Of a stretch of 64,000 nucleotides of DNA, positions 1-7,399 are shown piece by piece (positions within the stretch are counted from its first letter, which is position 1; the number at the start of each line of letters is the position of its first letter). A model generated the notes under the pieces. The model was not told the DNA's origin and did not search any database. It saw nothing but the letters and a program-made list of their open reading frames with translations. The translations under genes were made by a program, and so were the position numbers. Source of the DNA: Betaproteobacteria bacterium HGW-Betaproteobacteria-11. GTDB lineage: Bacteria > Pseudomonadota > Gammaproteobacteria > Burkholderiales > Rhodocyclaceae. The stretch covers positions 1-64,000 of the forward strand of contig PHCV01000007.1 of the NCBI GenBank assembly GCA_002842395.1, in the 5' to 3' direction.

Positions 1-972
1 GCGGGCCTTCTGGCTCGCGAGTTGCGCCGTTTGCTTCACCTCTTCCACCGTGACGGTGGTCTCGCTCACGGCGGCGGCGGTCTCGGCCGCCCCAGAGGCC
101 ACTTGGCTGGTGGTGGCGAGAATCTCGGCAGAAGAGGATGACAACACACTGACGCCCTCGTTGATCTCATGGGTGGTTTGCCGCAATTTCGTGACCATCT
201 CGCGGAAAGCCCGCACCAGATCGCCCACCTCGTCGGCGCGATGGTCCGCAGGGACGTCGGCGGTGAGATCGCCCGCAGCGACCCGTCCGGCGATGTCCGA
301 CACTGCCCGCAACGGCACGGCGATGATCCGGTTAAGCAACAGCACCAGCGCCACCCCGAACAGCAGCGCCACGATGCCGACGATCACGAAGAGACGCACC
401 GCGTTTTCCGCCCTCAACCCGGATTCCGCCACGGCGGCGCGCGCCTTCTCGACCGCCGCATTGCCCAGTTCGTCGGCGATGGCGCGCATCGTGCGATAGC
501 GCGCCTCCTGAACGCCGAGCGCAAGCGCCCTGGCCTGTTCCGTTTTTCCAGCAACGATCAGCGGGATGAGTTCGTTGTCCCGGGTTTGCGCGAATGCCTC
601 CCGGACTGCCCCGAGTTCCTCGATCTTGCCGGACAGATGCGGATTATTGCGATTGCGCTCCAGCAGCCGCCGGCTGATCTTGGCGATCTCCTGGCTGCGT
701 TCCTTGACGTCCCGATGCCAGATTTCCTGGTCGGACCGCTGCGTCACCAGCATCATGCTCAGCAGCGACGCCCGCACCCCGTTTTGTTGCGTGCGCAGCG
801 TCATCAGATCCAGGGCGTTGGCGAAGTCCTCCTGATAGAGGTTTTTTTGTGACTCCTGGATCGCGGTAATGCCCAGGTATGCGGTTACGATCACGGCCGC
901 CAGAAAGGCGATCATCATCCCGAAACTGACGAAGAGCTTGCCGCGCATCGTAAGATCGAGAAGCCATTTCAT
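1..972 (-). CDS. Methyl-accepting chemotaxis protein, C-terminus outside window
   Basis: Transmembrane chemoreceptor that passes signals to a CheA kinase through CheW. The 324 visible codons show a short cytoplasmic start (MKWLLDLTMRGKL), a first membrane helix around residues 10-30, a periplasmic helical region of about 155 residues resembling a four-helix-bundle sensor, a second membrane helix around residues 190-212 (FVIVGIVALLFGVALVLLL), a HAMP domain (about 215-270, with AGRVAAGDL), and the beginning of the coiled-coil signalling domain (VTVEEVKQTAQLA) where the window ends. The start ATG at 972 has a purine-rich ribosome site (AGGGGA) about 8 bases upstream. It follows two cheW genes and a cheR-TPR gene, so it is probably the receptor of that system. 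The CheA-binding tip is not visible. Confidence 0.9.
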   Translation of the reverse strand, partial: MKWLLDLTMRGKLFVSFGMMIAFLAAVIVTAYLGITAIQESQKNLYQEDFANALDLMTLRTQQNGVRASLLSMMLVTQRSDQEIWHRDVKERSQEIAKISRRLLERNRNNPHLSGKIEELGAVREAFAQTRDNELIPLIVAGKTEQARALALGVQEARYRTMRAIADELGNAAVEKARAAVAESGLRAENAVRLFVIVGIVALLFGVALVLLLNRIIAVPLRAVSDIAGRVAAGDLTADVPADHRADEVGDLVRAFREMVTKLRQTTHEINEGVSVLSSSSAEILATTSQVASGAAETAAAVSETTVTVEEVKQTAQLASQKAR

Positions 973-1027
973 GGTCAATTTCCCCTGTGTACGTTATGCC
1001 GCTTGATTCGGATTCCGGCTCCAGCTT

Positions 1028-1666
1028 CTATCCCGCCACCTGCTCTTGCACGATGATCTGTTCGCCGGTCAGAAGCTTCTCCGCGTCGAGAACGACGATG
1101 CGTTCCGGCGTCACGCCGCGCAAGTACTTTTCCCGGATGCCCGTGAGCGTGGGTAGCGACGGCTGGATTTCGGCAAGTGATAAATGACGCACGCCGAGAA
1201 TGGCATCGGCAAGAACGCCGAAAACCATGTCTTGCGTCTGAAGAACGATGACCTGGTTGAGATCGGTGAGCCCTTTCTCCGGCAGGTCGAAGAATTTCTT
1301 GATGTCGATGACCGAGGTGATTTCGCCGCGCACGCTGACGATGCCAAGCACGAAGGCCGGTGTGCATGGCAGCGGCGTGAGGTTTTCCAGAGGGTACACC
1401 TCGCGCACGTAACGCGACTCGACGGCGTACTTTTCATAGGCCAGAAGAAATTCCACGACTTCCAGGCTCTCCGCGGCGGCCTCCGCTTTCACGGGTTCCT
1501 GGGCCAGGGTCTGTGCTCTCGTTCTCAGTATCCGCTGCGTTTCTTCGGCATTCGGCGCCCCCATGCGCTCGATGCCGGCACGGACCGTATCGAGGCGTCG
1601 ATGGATTGCGCGCCAGTCGGTCGCCACCTTCTTTGTCTTTGGCGCAGCCGGTTTATGCGTACTCAT
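1028..1666 (-). CDS. CheW-like coupling protein with N-terminal extension (WspD-like)
   Basis: Scaffold protein linking chemoreceptor and histidine kinase. It has 212 residues, longer than a bare CheW domain. About 75 N-terminal residues form a basic, helical extension (MSTHKPAAPKTKK), followed by a CheW domain (VVEFLLAYEKYAV; CTPAFVLGIVSVRGEI; VIDIKKFFDLPEK). The start at 1666 is preceded by a strong ribosome site (AGGGGGAGG); longer in-frame starts read into low-quality sequence overlapping cheR. It lies 13 bases after cheR-TPR and 55 bases before the MCP. The size and position match WspD-type CheWs, but the general family is the only secure call. Confidence 0.88.
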   Translation of the reverse strand: MSTHKPAAPKTKKVATDWRAIHRRLDTVRAGIERMGAPNAEETQRILRTRAQTLAQEPVKAEAAAESLEVVEFLLAYEKYAVESRYVREVYPLENLTPLPCTPAFVLGIVSVRGEITSVIDIKKFFDLPEKGLTDLNQVIVLQTQDMVFGVLADAILGVRHLSLAEIQPSLPTLTGIREKYLRGVTPERIVVLDAEKLLTGEQIIVQEQVAG

Positions 1667-1679
1667 GCGTGCCTCCCCC

Positions 1680-3119
1680 TCATGTGCCCGCCGCCACGGC
1701 GCGCGGCAGACTGGCCAACGCGGACGTGACGATCTCGACAAATCTGCCGGCGGTCAGCCCCTCCGATTCCGGAAGAATCTCGTCATGCGGGTGCGCTCGC
1801 AGTGCCGCCAGCGCATTCGTGAAATGACGTTCGGCTTCCCGATGCCGGCCCTGCGACAAGCGAAGGTTTCCCAGGGCGAAGTGCGCCAGTACGAATCCGG
1901 AATCGAGATACAGCGCACGGTTCAGCGACTGCGCGGCGGCATCGGCCTGTCCCTGTTCCTGCTGAATGGCGGCGAGCAAGTAATGGCGCGCCGGATTCAT
2001 TTTGTCGGCGGCGATCGCCTGCTCGCACCACGCGATCGCCTCGCCCAGCCGGCCCTGGTTGGCGCAGGTCCGCGCGCGCAAGGACAGCGCTTCGCGATCA
2101 TCCTGCCCATGCGGGCGCGTGTCGCCTGGCGCCATCGTCGCCGCTTGTTCCGGCGGCTCCGGTTGCCTTTCCGCCGGCGCAAGCAATTGCACTGTTTCCG
2201 CCGGGGATAAATCCGGTTGGAGCGCCGGGGTCTGATATCCAATCGCGGCATAAGCTGGTGCGTTGTCTTTGGTCTTGCGGTAGAGTACGGCCCCGGGGAA
2301 TTCGACTGGCGTGAATAAGGGAAACAGGGCAGCCGACGTTTCCGTCGGGTTGACGATCAGCCATCCGTCCTCCGCCAGCGAGCGGTGAAAATTCCGGGCG
2401 ACGTTCTTCGCGCGCTGCGCAGTGAAATACATCAGCACATTGCGGCAAAAAATCACGTCCATTGCATGGGTGTTGTTCAGCAGCGAGGGATACACATCGT
2501 CGGCGAGGTTGAGGTAGGAGAAAGTGACTTTGCGCCTGATATGCGCGGACAATTCGAAGCGTCCGTCTTTCCGCCGCTTGAAATACCGCGTCCGAATCCA
2601 TTCCGGCGTCTCGCGGAAAGACCATTCGCCGTACACGCCCTCCGCCGCCTTGCGCAGGAACCGGGGATTGATGTCCGTCGCCAGCAGGGTGATGGTCCAG
2701 GCAGTTTGATCGGGGATCAGCCGGTCGAGGAGCATGGCGATGGAATAAGGTTCCTCGCCGGTGCAGCAGCCTGCGCTCCAGATTCGAAGATGCCGCTTAC
2801 CATCGCGCCAGGAGTGGAGCAGTTCCGGCACGATCCGCGTCTCGAGAATTTCGAGACCTTTTTTCTCGCGAAAAAAATAAGTTTCGCCGATGGTCAGGTG
2901 GCTGGCCAGGATTTCGATATGACTGCGTGTCAAGGCTGCGGAGAGTAGCCAACGAACGCACGATTCCGCATCCGGCTGGCCCAGCTCGGGAGTGGCGGCG
3001 ACCAGGCCGCGCTCCAGATCCCGCCAGCGTTCTTGCGGAAAGTGCAGACCGATACGCGCGGCGACAAAATCGCTCAAGCCGGAGAGAAGCGCATCGGGAA
3101 GCGCGCACCGTATGTCCAT
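1680..3119 (-). CDS. CheR-type methyltransferase with C-terminal TPR repeats (WspC-like)
   Basis: S-adenosylmethionine-dependent glutamate methyltransferase that modifies chemoreceptors. About 479 residues: a CheR N-terminal helical domain, a Rossmann methyltransferase domain with the SAM-binding stretch IWSAGCCTGEEPYS and the family motif DVIFCRNVLMYF, and, after a Pro/Ala-rich linker, TPR repeats in roughly the last 140 residues (AIAWCEQAIAADKMNPA, LNRALYLDSGFVLAHFALG). The ATG at 3119 is chosen over a TTG at 3134; either start touches or overlaps the upstream cheW stop. A CheR carrying a TPR tail between two CheW genes is the hallmark of WspC and related non-flagellar systems. Confidence 0.9.
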   Translation of the reverse strand: MDIRCALPDALLSGLSDFVAARIGLHFPQERWRDLERGLVAATPELGQPDAESCVRWLLSAALTRSHIEILASHLTIGETYFFREKKGLEILETRIVPELLHSWRDGKRHLRIWSAGCCTGEEPYSIAMLLDRLIPDQTAWTITLLATDINPRFLRKAAEGVYGEWSFRETPEWIRTRYFKRRKDGRFELSAHIRRKVTFSYLNLADDVYPSLLNNTHAMDVIFCRNVLMYFTAQRAKNVARNFHRSLAEDGWLIVNPTETSAALFPLFTPVEFPGAVLYRKTKDNAPAYAAIGYQTPALQPDLSPAETVQLLAPAERQPEPPEQAATMAPGDTRPHGQDDREALSLRARTCANQGRLGEAIAWCEQAIAADKMNPARHYLLAAIQQEQGQADAAAQSLNRALYLDSGFVLAHFALGNLRLSQGRHREAERHFTNALAALRAHPHDEILPESEGLTAGRFVEIVTSALASLPRAVAAGT

Positions 3120-3120
3120 T

Positions 3121-3603
3121 TCAACCGCTCTCAATCGCCTGATCCAAGGATGTTTCTTCTTCCAGGGAAAGAAACGTGTCCAGGTTGTGGATCAGGATTA
3201 AACCGCCATTGAGCTTTACCACGCCTTCGATGTACTCGGCATCGGCAAGAATGCTCTGCGTCTCGACGATGTCCCCCTCGGGGTATTGGAGGATATCACT
3301 CACCGCATCGGCCACCAGGGCGACCGGCCGCCGCGTCGTGCGCGCAATGACCAACTGATCGGTGAGGACAATCTTGCGCTCCGGCAGGCGGAAGCGCCGG
3401 CGCATGTTGATCACCGGGATTACCCGTCCCCGCACATTGACCACGCCGAGAACGATATCCGGCGCCTGTGGCAGGGGGGTGATGTTTACTGCGCGTACCA
3501 CGCTGTCTACCGCGGACAGAACCAGGCCATAGCGCTCGCCGTCCAGGGCAAAGACAAGGAGTTGATTCAGTTTCCCCATGGCAGTCGCGGAATCGACGTT
3601 CAT
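3121..3603 (-). CDS. CheW-like coupling protein (WspB-like)
   Basis: A 160-residue single-domain CheW (LLVFALDGERYGLVLSAVDSVVRAV; PQAPDIVLGVVNVRGRVIPVI) and first gene of the visible minus-strand chemosensory operon. Two starts are possible, at 3603 and at 3579 (MGKLNQLLVF); neither has a strong Shine-Dalgarno sequence. The gene end abuts the cheR-TPR start, implying translational coupling. Its role is to connect receptor and CheA-type kinase, which is presumably encoded beyond the left edge. Confidence 0.88.
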   Translation of the reverse strand: MNVDSATAMGKLNQLLVFALDGERYGLVLSAVDSVVRAVNITPLPQAPDIVLGVVNVRGRVIPVINMRRRFRLPERKIVLTDQLVIARTTRRPVALVADAVSDILQYPEGDIVETQSILADAEYIEGVVKLNGGLILIHNLDTFLSLEEETSLDQAIESG

Positions 3604-3959
3604 GGATAACGCCGCGGTCGGTTCGTTACGGCCGAGGCGAACGGCCGCAGCCCGGACACACGGCCTGATTTAGCCAGCCACATCCACGGCCGGCCAATGT
3701 CGCAAAACCAGTGACCGATGGGATAAGGCGCACACGAAGGAACAAACCGAAAACTGACATGATCACGCTCCCTTCCATTACGGTCGAATCGGGATTGGAC
3801 GCATCAAAGTCAAAACCAGCGTCACATAATATCAGGTAAAAGCAAGATAATATGCTCTAAGTATACTTTTTTTGTCTCAACCTTCTTGAGATTAGTCATT
3901 TTTGTTAAGTTTGTGAATCGTGCAGGAAAAAACTCGTATATGCGAGACATGAAGCGATG
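3604..3959. other. Non-coding upstream region of the chemosensory operon, with an AT-rich island
   Basis: No convincing gene. The part at about 3825-3920 is strikingly AT-rich (runs such as ataatatcaggtaaaagc and tatactttttttgtc) against the GC-rich background. It probably contains the promoter of the leftward cheW-cheR-cheW-MCP operon, but I could not fix a -35/-10 pair with acceptable spacing. The rest (3604-3820) shows no repeat, hairpin or reading frame that I trust. Confidence 0.5.
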
Positions 3960-4232
3960 CGGTGCTGGTAATGATCCAAAGCAAGGCCGCTCCCTCATCG
4001 TGCGTGATGCCGAAGCCGCGCTTGTGGCGTCGGGGATTCCTGTTGGTGTCCGACGATTTCGAGCGGCTCGGGGTTCTGGGTATTGCGTGCGCCGATTTGC
4101 AGCAGGGCGCCAGCTCAATCGCCTTGCGGGTGCCGGTAGTCGGCATCACTGAGCCGGTTGAGCATGGAGAAGGCGGTGATGGTGGTGGATGTACTGCGGC
4201 CTTCGCTGCCCAGCTTCGTCAGCTTGGTTCCC
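3960..4232 (-). pseudogene. Decayed minus-strand reading frame downstream of trpE
   Basis: One minus frame just past the trpE stop reads as protein-like text (GTKLTKLGSEGRSTSTTITA, then FSMLNRLSDADYRHPQGD) but is broken by stops at 4115-4117 and 3995-3997 and has no credible start. The opposite strand in the same codon register is open, as commonly happens opposite former coding sequence. I do not recognise the family. It could be the remnant of a gene once following trpE or of a mobile element, or chance. Confidence 0.3.
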
Positions 4233-5723
4233 TCACCGGCAATGGTCGAGGCCGGCTTCGGCCAGTTCGGCGGCGCGGATCAGGGCGCGGGCCTTGTTCT
4301 CGGTTTCCTGCCATTCGTTTTCGGGAATCGAATCGGCGACGATGCCGGCGGCGGCCTGGGCATGGAGCAAGCCGTCCTTGACGATGCCGGTGCGGATGGC
4401 GATCGCCATGTCCATCTCGCCGGAGAAGCTGAGATAGCCGCAGGCGCCGCCGTAGAGCCCGCGTTTCACCGGCTCCAGTTGGTCGATGATCTCCATGGCA
4501 TGAATCTTCGGCGCGCCGGTGAGCGTGCCGGCGGGGAAGGTGGCCTTGAGCACGTCGAGGTTGGTCAGGCCCGGCTGGAGCAGGCCTTCGACGTTGGACA
4601 CGATGTGCATGACGTGAGAATAACGCTCGATCACCATCCGGTCGGTGACGCGCACCGTGCCGGTCTGCGCGATGCGGCCGATGTCGTTGCGGGCCAGGTC
4701 GATCAGCATGACGTGTTCGGCGCGTTCCTTCGGATCGGCGAGCAGTTCTGCGGCGTGCGCGGCGTCCGCTTCGGGCGTGGCGCCGCGCGGGCGGGTGCCG
4801 GCCAGCGGGCGGATGGTGACGCGGGTGCCGCCGGCGGCGGTTTCCTGGCGCACCAGAATTTCCGGCGAGGCGCCGACCACCTGGAACTCGCCGAAGTCAT
4901 AGAAGTACATGTAGGGCGAGGGGTTGATCGAGCGCAGGGCGCGATAGAGCGAGAGCGGCGGGCCGGCGAAAGGTTTTTTCAGGCGCTGGCCGACCTGCAC
5001 CTGCATCATGTCGCCGGCGGCGATGTAGTCCTTGGCCTTGCGTACGGCGGCCAGATAATCAGTTTTGGCGAAATCACGGATCACTTCGCTGGCCGGAGTC
5101 GGCAGGCTGAGCGGAATTTGTGCCGGCTGGCGCAGCTTCTGCGCCAGTTCGGCGAGCCGCGTGCGTGCCTGGGCGTAGGCCGCGGGCATTGCCGGGTCGG
5201 CGTAGACGATGAGCCAGATCTTGCCGGCCAGGTTATCCACCACGGCGAGTTCTTCGGTTTGCAGGAGCAGGATGTCCGGCATGCCGATTTCATCGGGCAG
5301 AGCGAAGCGGGCGAGCTTCTTTTCCATGTAGCGCACGGCGTCATAGCCGAAATAGCCGGCCAGCCCGCCGCAGAAGCGGGGAAAGTCCGGTGGCACGAAG
5401 GCCTTGCTGCGAGCCTGGAAACGGGCGATGAAATCGAGCGGGTTGCCGCTGGCGGTTTCGATCACCTCGCCATCACGGACGACTTCCGTCTGCCATTCGC
5501 GGACGCGGATCAAGGTGCGTGCCGGCAGGCCGATAAAGGAATAGCGGCCGAAGCGCTCGCCGCCGACCACCGATTCGAGCAGGAAGCTGTTGGCTTGGTT
5601 GGCCAGCTTGAGGTAGAGCGAGAGCGGCGTGTCGAGATCGGCGAAGGTCTCGAGGGTGAGCGGGATGCGGTTGTAGCCGGCAGCGGCCAGGCGGTCGAAT
5701 TCGGTTTCGGTCATCGGGGTCAT
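4233..5723 (-). CDS. trpE: Anthranilate synthase component I
   Basis: Chorismate-binding subunit of anthranilate synthase (chorismate plus ammonia or glutamine to anthranilate), first step of tryptophan biosynthesis. 496 residues, normal length. The N-terminal feedback-binding element LLESVVGGERFGRYSF is present, as are the catalytic-domain signatures SINPSPYMYF, ASPEILVR, IRPLAGTRPRG, DLARNDIGRI and AGTLTGAPKIHAMEII. The start used gives MTPMTETEF; an internal ATG three codons later is possible. It follows rpe-gph in the usual betaproteobacterial order, but the expected trpG, trpD and trpC do not follow: the next sequence is a decayed frame and then an unrelated chemosensory operon. A short Trp-containing leader frame lies between gph and this gene. 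Confidence 0.97.
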   Translation of the reverse strand: MTPMTETEFDRLAAAGYNRIPLTLETFADLDTPLSLYLKLANQANSFLLESVVGGERFGRYSFIGLPARTLIRVREWQTEVVRDGEVIETASGNPLDFIARFQARSKAFVPPDFPRFCGGLAGYFGYDAVRYMEKKLARFALPDEIGMPDILLLQTEELAVVDNLAGKIWLIVYADPAMPAAYAQARTRLAELAQKLRQPAQIPLSLPTPASEVIRDFAKTDYLAAVRKAKDYIAAGDMMQVQVGQRLKKPFAGPPLSLYRALRSINPSPYMYFYDFGEFQVVGASPEILVRQETAAGGTRVTIRPLAGTRPRGATPEADAAHAAELLADPKERAEHVMLIDLARNDIGRIAQTGTVRVTDRMVIERYSHVMHIVSNVEGLLQPGLTNLDVLKATFPAGTLTGAPKIHAMEIIDQLEPVKRGLYGGACGYLSFSGEMDMAIAIRTGIVKDGLLHAQAAAGIVADSIPENEWQETENKARALIRAAELAEAGLDHCR

Positions 5724-5778
5724 GGCAAATCCACTTTCAATTTTCTGCGATGGTGCGGGTGATGCAGGCGGCAGGTTC

Positions 5779-5851
5779 GATCCACGGCGGGGCCGAGTGG
5801 ATCGGGGGCGAGGCTAGGGCCGCCAGGGCCAGGCCTCCGCCCCGCCTGGCG
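5779..5851 (-). promoter_or_regulatory. Alternative RNA pairings in the trpE leader (attenuator-like)
   Basis: Three complementary pairs occur in the leader and exclude one another: 5821-5827 with 5845-5851 (CGCCAGG/CCTGGCG, overlapping a Trp codon), 5839-5846 with 5786-5793 (GGCGGGGC/GCCCCGCC), and a hairpin 5779-5785 with 5797-5803 (GATCCAC/GTGGATC) whose loop contains the 5786-5793 arm. Such mutually exclusive pairing suits ribosome-position-dependent control. No T-run follows the last hairpin, so a classical intrinsic terminator is not evident; translational or Rho-dependent control would fit better. Confidence 0.4.
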
Positions 5852-5894
5852 CGGTGGTTTTGGCTTGCAGAACGAGGGGGTGCATGGTGGACAT
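5814..5894 (-). CDS. trpL: Candidate Trp leader peptide
   Basis: A 26-codon frame between gph and trpE. It starts with ATG at 5894 (a second in-frame ATG at 5885) and ends ...EAWPWRP-stop, so two Trp codons, TGG CCC TGG, sit 3 and 5 codons before the TAG stop. Trp is rare, and two codons so close to the stop of a tiny frame directly upstream of trpE is the pattern of a transcription-attenuation leader. Overlapping complementary segments downstream support this. The ribosome site is weak and no T-rich terminator is seen. Known trp leaders motivate the call; function here is inferred. Confidence 0.5.
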   Translation of the reverse strand: MSTMHPLVLQAKTTAPGGAEAWPWRP

Positions 5895-5908
5895 GGACTC
5901 TGCGATTC

Positions 5909-6601
5909 TCAAAAAGTCGGCGCCGGCGAGACGGCGCGCGGCGCTGTGCTGGAGGTGCTGGCGATATGTTGCGCGGCATCCAGCAGCGATGAAACTATAA
6001 CATCGGCATCGCTCTCCTGCACGCGCCGTCCCTCGTTGTAGCCATAGGGTAGCAGCCAGACCGGACAGCCGGCGGCGCGCGCGGCGGCGACATCGTTGGC
6101 GGAGTCGCCGATGTGCAGATTTTCCTCCGGCGTAACGCCCAGGCGGGCGCAGGCGGCCAGCAGCGGCAGTGGATGCGGTTTCTTGTGCGCCACGCTGTCG
6201 CCGGAAATGACGAAGCGGAAATAGGGCGCGAGCCCGGTTGCCGCGAGCAAGGGCTCGCTGAAGGCGGCCGCCTTGTTGGTGATCACGGCGAGTGGCAGGC
6301 CGGCCCTGCGCAGGGCATCGAGCCCTTCCGCCACGCCGGGGTAGACGCGTGTCCGCCGACCGTTTTCGCGCGCGTAGTGGCGGCGGAAAAGCTGCCTGGC
6401 CAGAGTCAATGGTTCGCCGGTGAGATCGGGCAGGCAGCGTTCGACGAGAACCTCGATGCCGCGGCCGACGTAGCTGGCGATGCGCTCTTCGGCAAGGGGT
6501 TCGCAGCCGAGTTCGCGCCGCATGGCGTTGGCCGCGGCGGCGAGGTCGGGCAGGGTGTCGAGCAGCGTGCCGTCAAGGTCGAGGGTTACCGAGCGGATCA
6601 T
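5909..6601 (-). CDS. gph: Phosphoglycolate phosphatase (HAD family)
   Basis: Hydrolyses 2-phosphoglycolate to glycolate, salvaging damaged sugar ends and the oxygenase product of Rubisco. 230 residues with HAD motif [14 protein letters not shown], a helical cap, motif II ([10 protein letters not shown]), the conserved Lys in [10 protein letters not shown] and motif [11 protein letters not shown]. The start ATG at 6601 overlaps the rpe stop (ATGA). A longer in-frame reading to 7318 is only antisense-style noise inside rpe. The last codons (VSPAPTF-stop) lie within a copy of the interspersed 24-bp repeat at 5913-5936, so the repeat sets the C-terminus. Confidence 0.95.
   Translation of the reverse strand: MIRSVTLDLDGTLLDTLPDLAAAANAMRRELGCEPLAEERIASYVGRGIEVLVERCLPDLTGEPLTLARQLFRRHYARENGRRTRVYPGVAEGLDALRRAGLPLAVITNKAAAFSEPLLAATGLAPYFRFVISGDSVAHKKPHPLPLLAACARLGVTPEENLHIGDSANDVAAARAAGCPVWLLPYGYNEGRRVQESDADVIVSSLLDAAQHIASTSSTAPRAVSPAPTF
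5913..5936 (+). repeat. Interspersed 24-bp repeat, copy 1 (gph C-terminus)
   Basis: AAAGTCGGCGCCGGCG followed by agACGGCG: one mismatch to the consensus. In gph it is read antisense as SPAPTF directly before the stop codon. Confidence 0.85.
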
Positions 6602-7299
6602 GCCACCTGGCTCAACTGGTTGCGCAGCGTGGCGATGACCGTGTCGTAGCGGTGCGGATCGGCGTCCCGTCCGGCGCCGAACACCGCCGAGCCGGCAACG
6701 AAGGTGTCCGCCCCGGCACGGGCGATTTCGGCGATGTTGTCCGTCTTCACGCCGCCATCGACTTCGAGCAGAATCTCGCGCCCGCTCGTCTCGCGGTAGC
6801 GTTCGATGCGGCTGCGTACCTGGCGCAATTTGTCGAGCGTCGAGGGGATGAACTGCTGGCCGCCGAAACCCGGATTGACGCTCATCAGGAGCACGATGTC
6901 GAGCTTGTCCATGACATGGTCCAGGTAATCCAGCGGCGTCGCCGGATTGAATACCAGCCCGGCCTGGCAGCCGGATTCGCGGATCAGCGACAGGGTACGG
7001 TCGATGTGCTCCGAGGCTTCCGGATGGAAGGTGATGATGTCGGCGCCGGCCCTGGCGAAATCGGGCACGATGCGGTCGACCGGCTTGACCATCAGATGCA
7101 CGTCGATCGGCGCCGTGGTGTGCGGCCGGATCGCCTGGCAAACCAGCGGGCCGATGGTCAGGTTGGGTACGTAATGGTTGTCCATCACGTCGAAGTGGAT
7201 CCAGTCGGCGCCGGCGGCAATGACATTGGAAACCTCCTCGCCGAGCCGGGCGAAATCGGCCGAGAGCAGGCTGGGGGCGATGCGGAAGGGACGGGACAT
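6598..7299 (-). CDS. rpe: Ribulose-phosphate 3-epimerase
   Basis: Interconverts D-ribulose 5-phosphate and D-xylulose 5-phosphate in the pentose phosphate and Calvin cycles. 233 residues, usual length, with the TIM-barrel signatures [48 protein letters not shown] and [11 protein letters not shown] at 7299 is chosen because GGAG lies 6 bases before it; an ATG two codons upstream would sit directly on that ribosome site. It overlaps gph by four bases and is divergent from galE. Confidence 0.96.
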   Translation of the reverse strand: MSRPFRIAPSLLSADFARLGEEVSNVIAAGADWIHFDVMDNHYVPNLTIGPLVCQAIRPHTTAPIDVHLMVKPVDRIVPDFARAGADIITFHPEASEHIDRTLSLIRESGCQAGLVFNPATPLDYLDHVMDKLDIVLLMSVNPGFGGQQFIPSTLDKLRQVRSRIERYRETSGREILLEVDGGVKTDNIAEIARAGADTFVAGSAVFGAGRDADPHRYDTVIATLRNQLSQVA

Positions 7300-7322
7300 G
7301 GCCATCTCCAGAAGGCAATGGC

Positions 7323-7375
7323 GCAATTCTACCGGCAGCCGGCCCGAAGAGTCATGCAAAGCCCGCTAGAATTGC
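7323..7375. promoter_or_regulatory. Divergent rpe/galE promoter region with inverted repeat
   Basis: The intergenic region contains a perfect 9-bp inverted repeat, GCAATTCTA (7323-7331) and TAGAATTGC (7367-7375). Each arm contains TAGAAT oriented toward its own gene: 7331-7326 toward rpe and 7367-7372 toward galE. Each can serve as a -10 element (5 of 6 matches to TATAAT). Convincing -35 boxes are not visible. The symmetry could also be an operator. Confidence 0.4.
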
Positions 7376-7399
7376 CGCTGATCGGCGGAAAGCGAAGAC

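Noticed and set aside
4158-5762. Long plus-strand open frame opposite trpE
   Set aside because: It is in the aligned antisense register of trpE; composition rich in D, E, V, G, R without family motifs. A shadow. The same applies to long frames opposite rpe, galE, the giant adhesin and the GAF-ATPase.
5909-7318. Single 469-codon frame covering gph and most of rpe
   Set aside because: Only the part from 6601 matches Gph; the upstream part is an out-of-frame reading of rpe.
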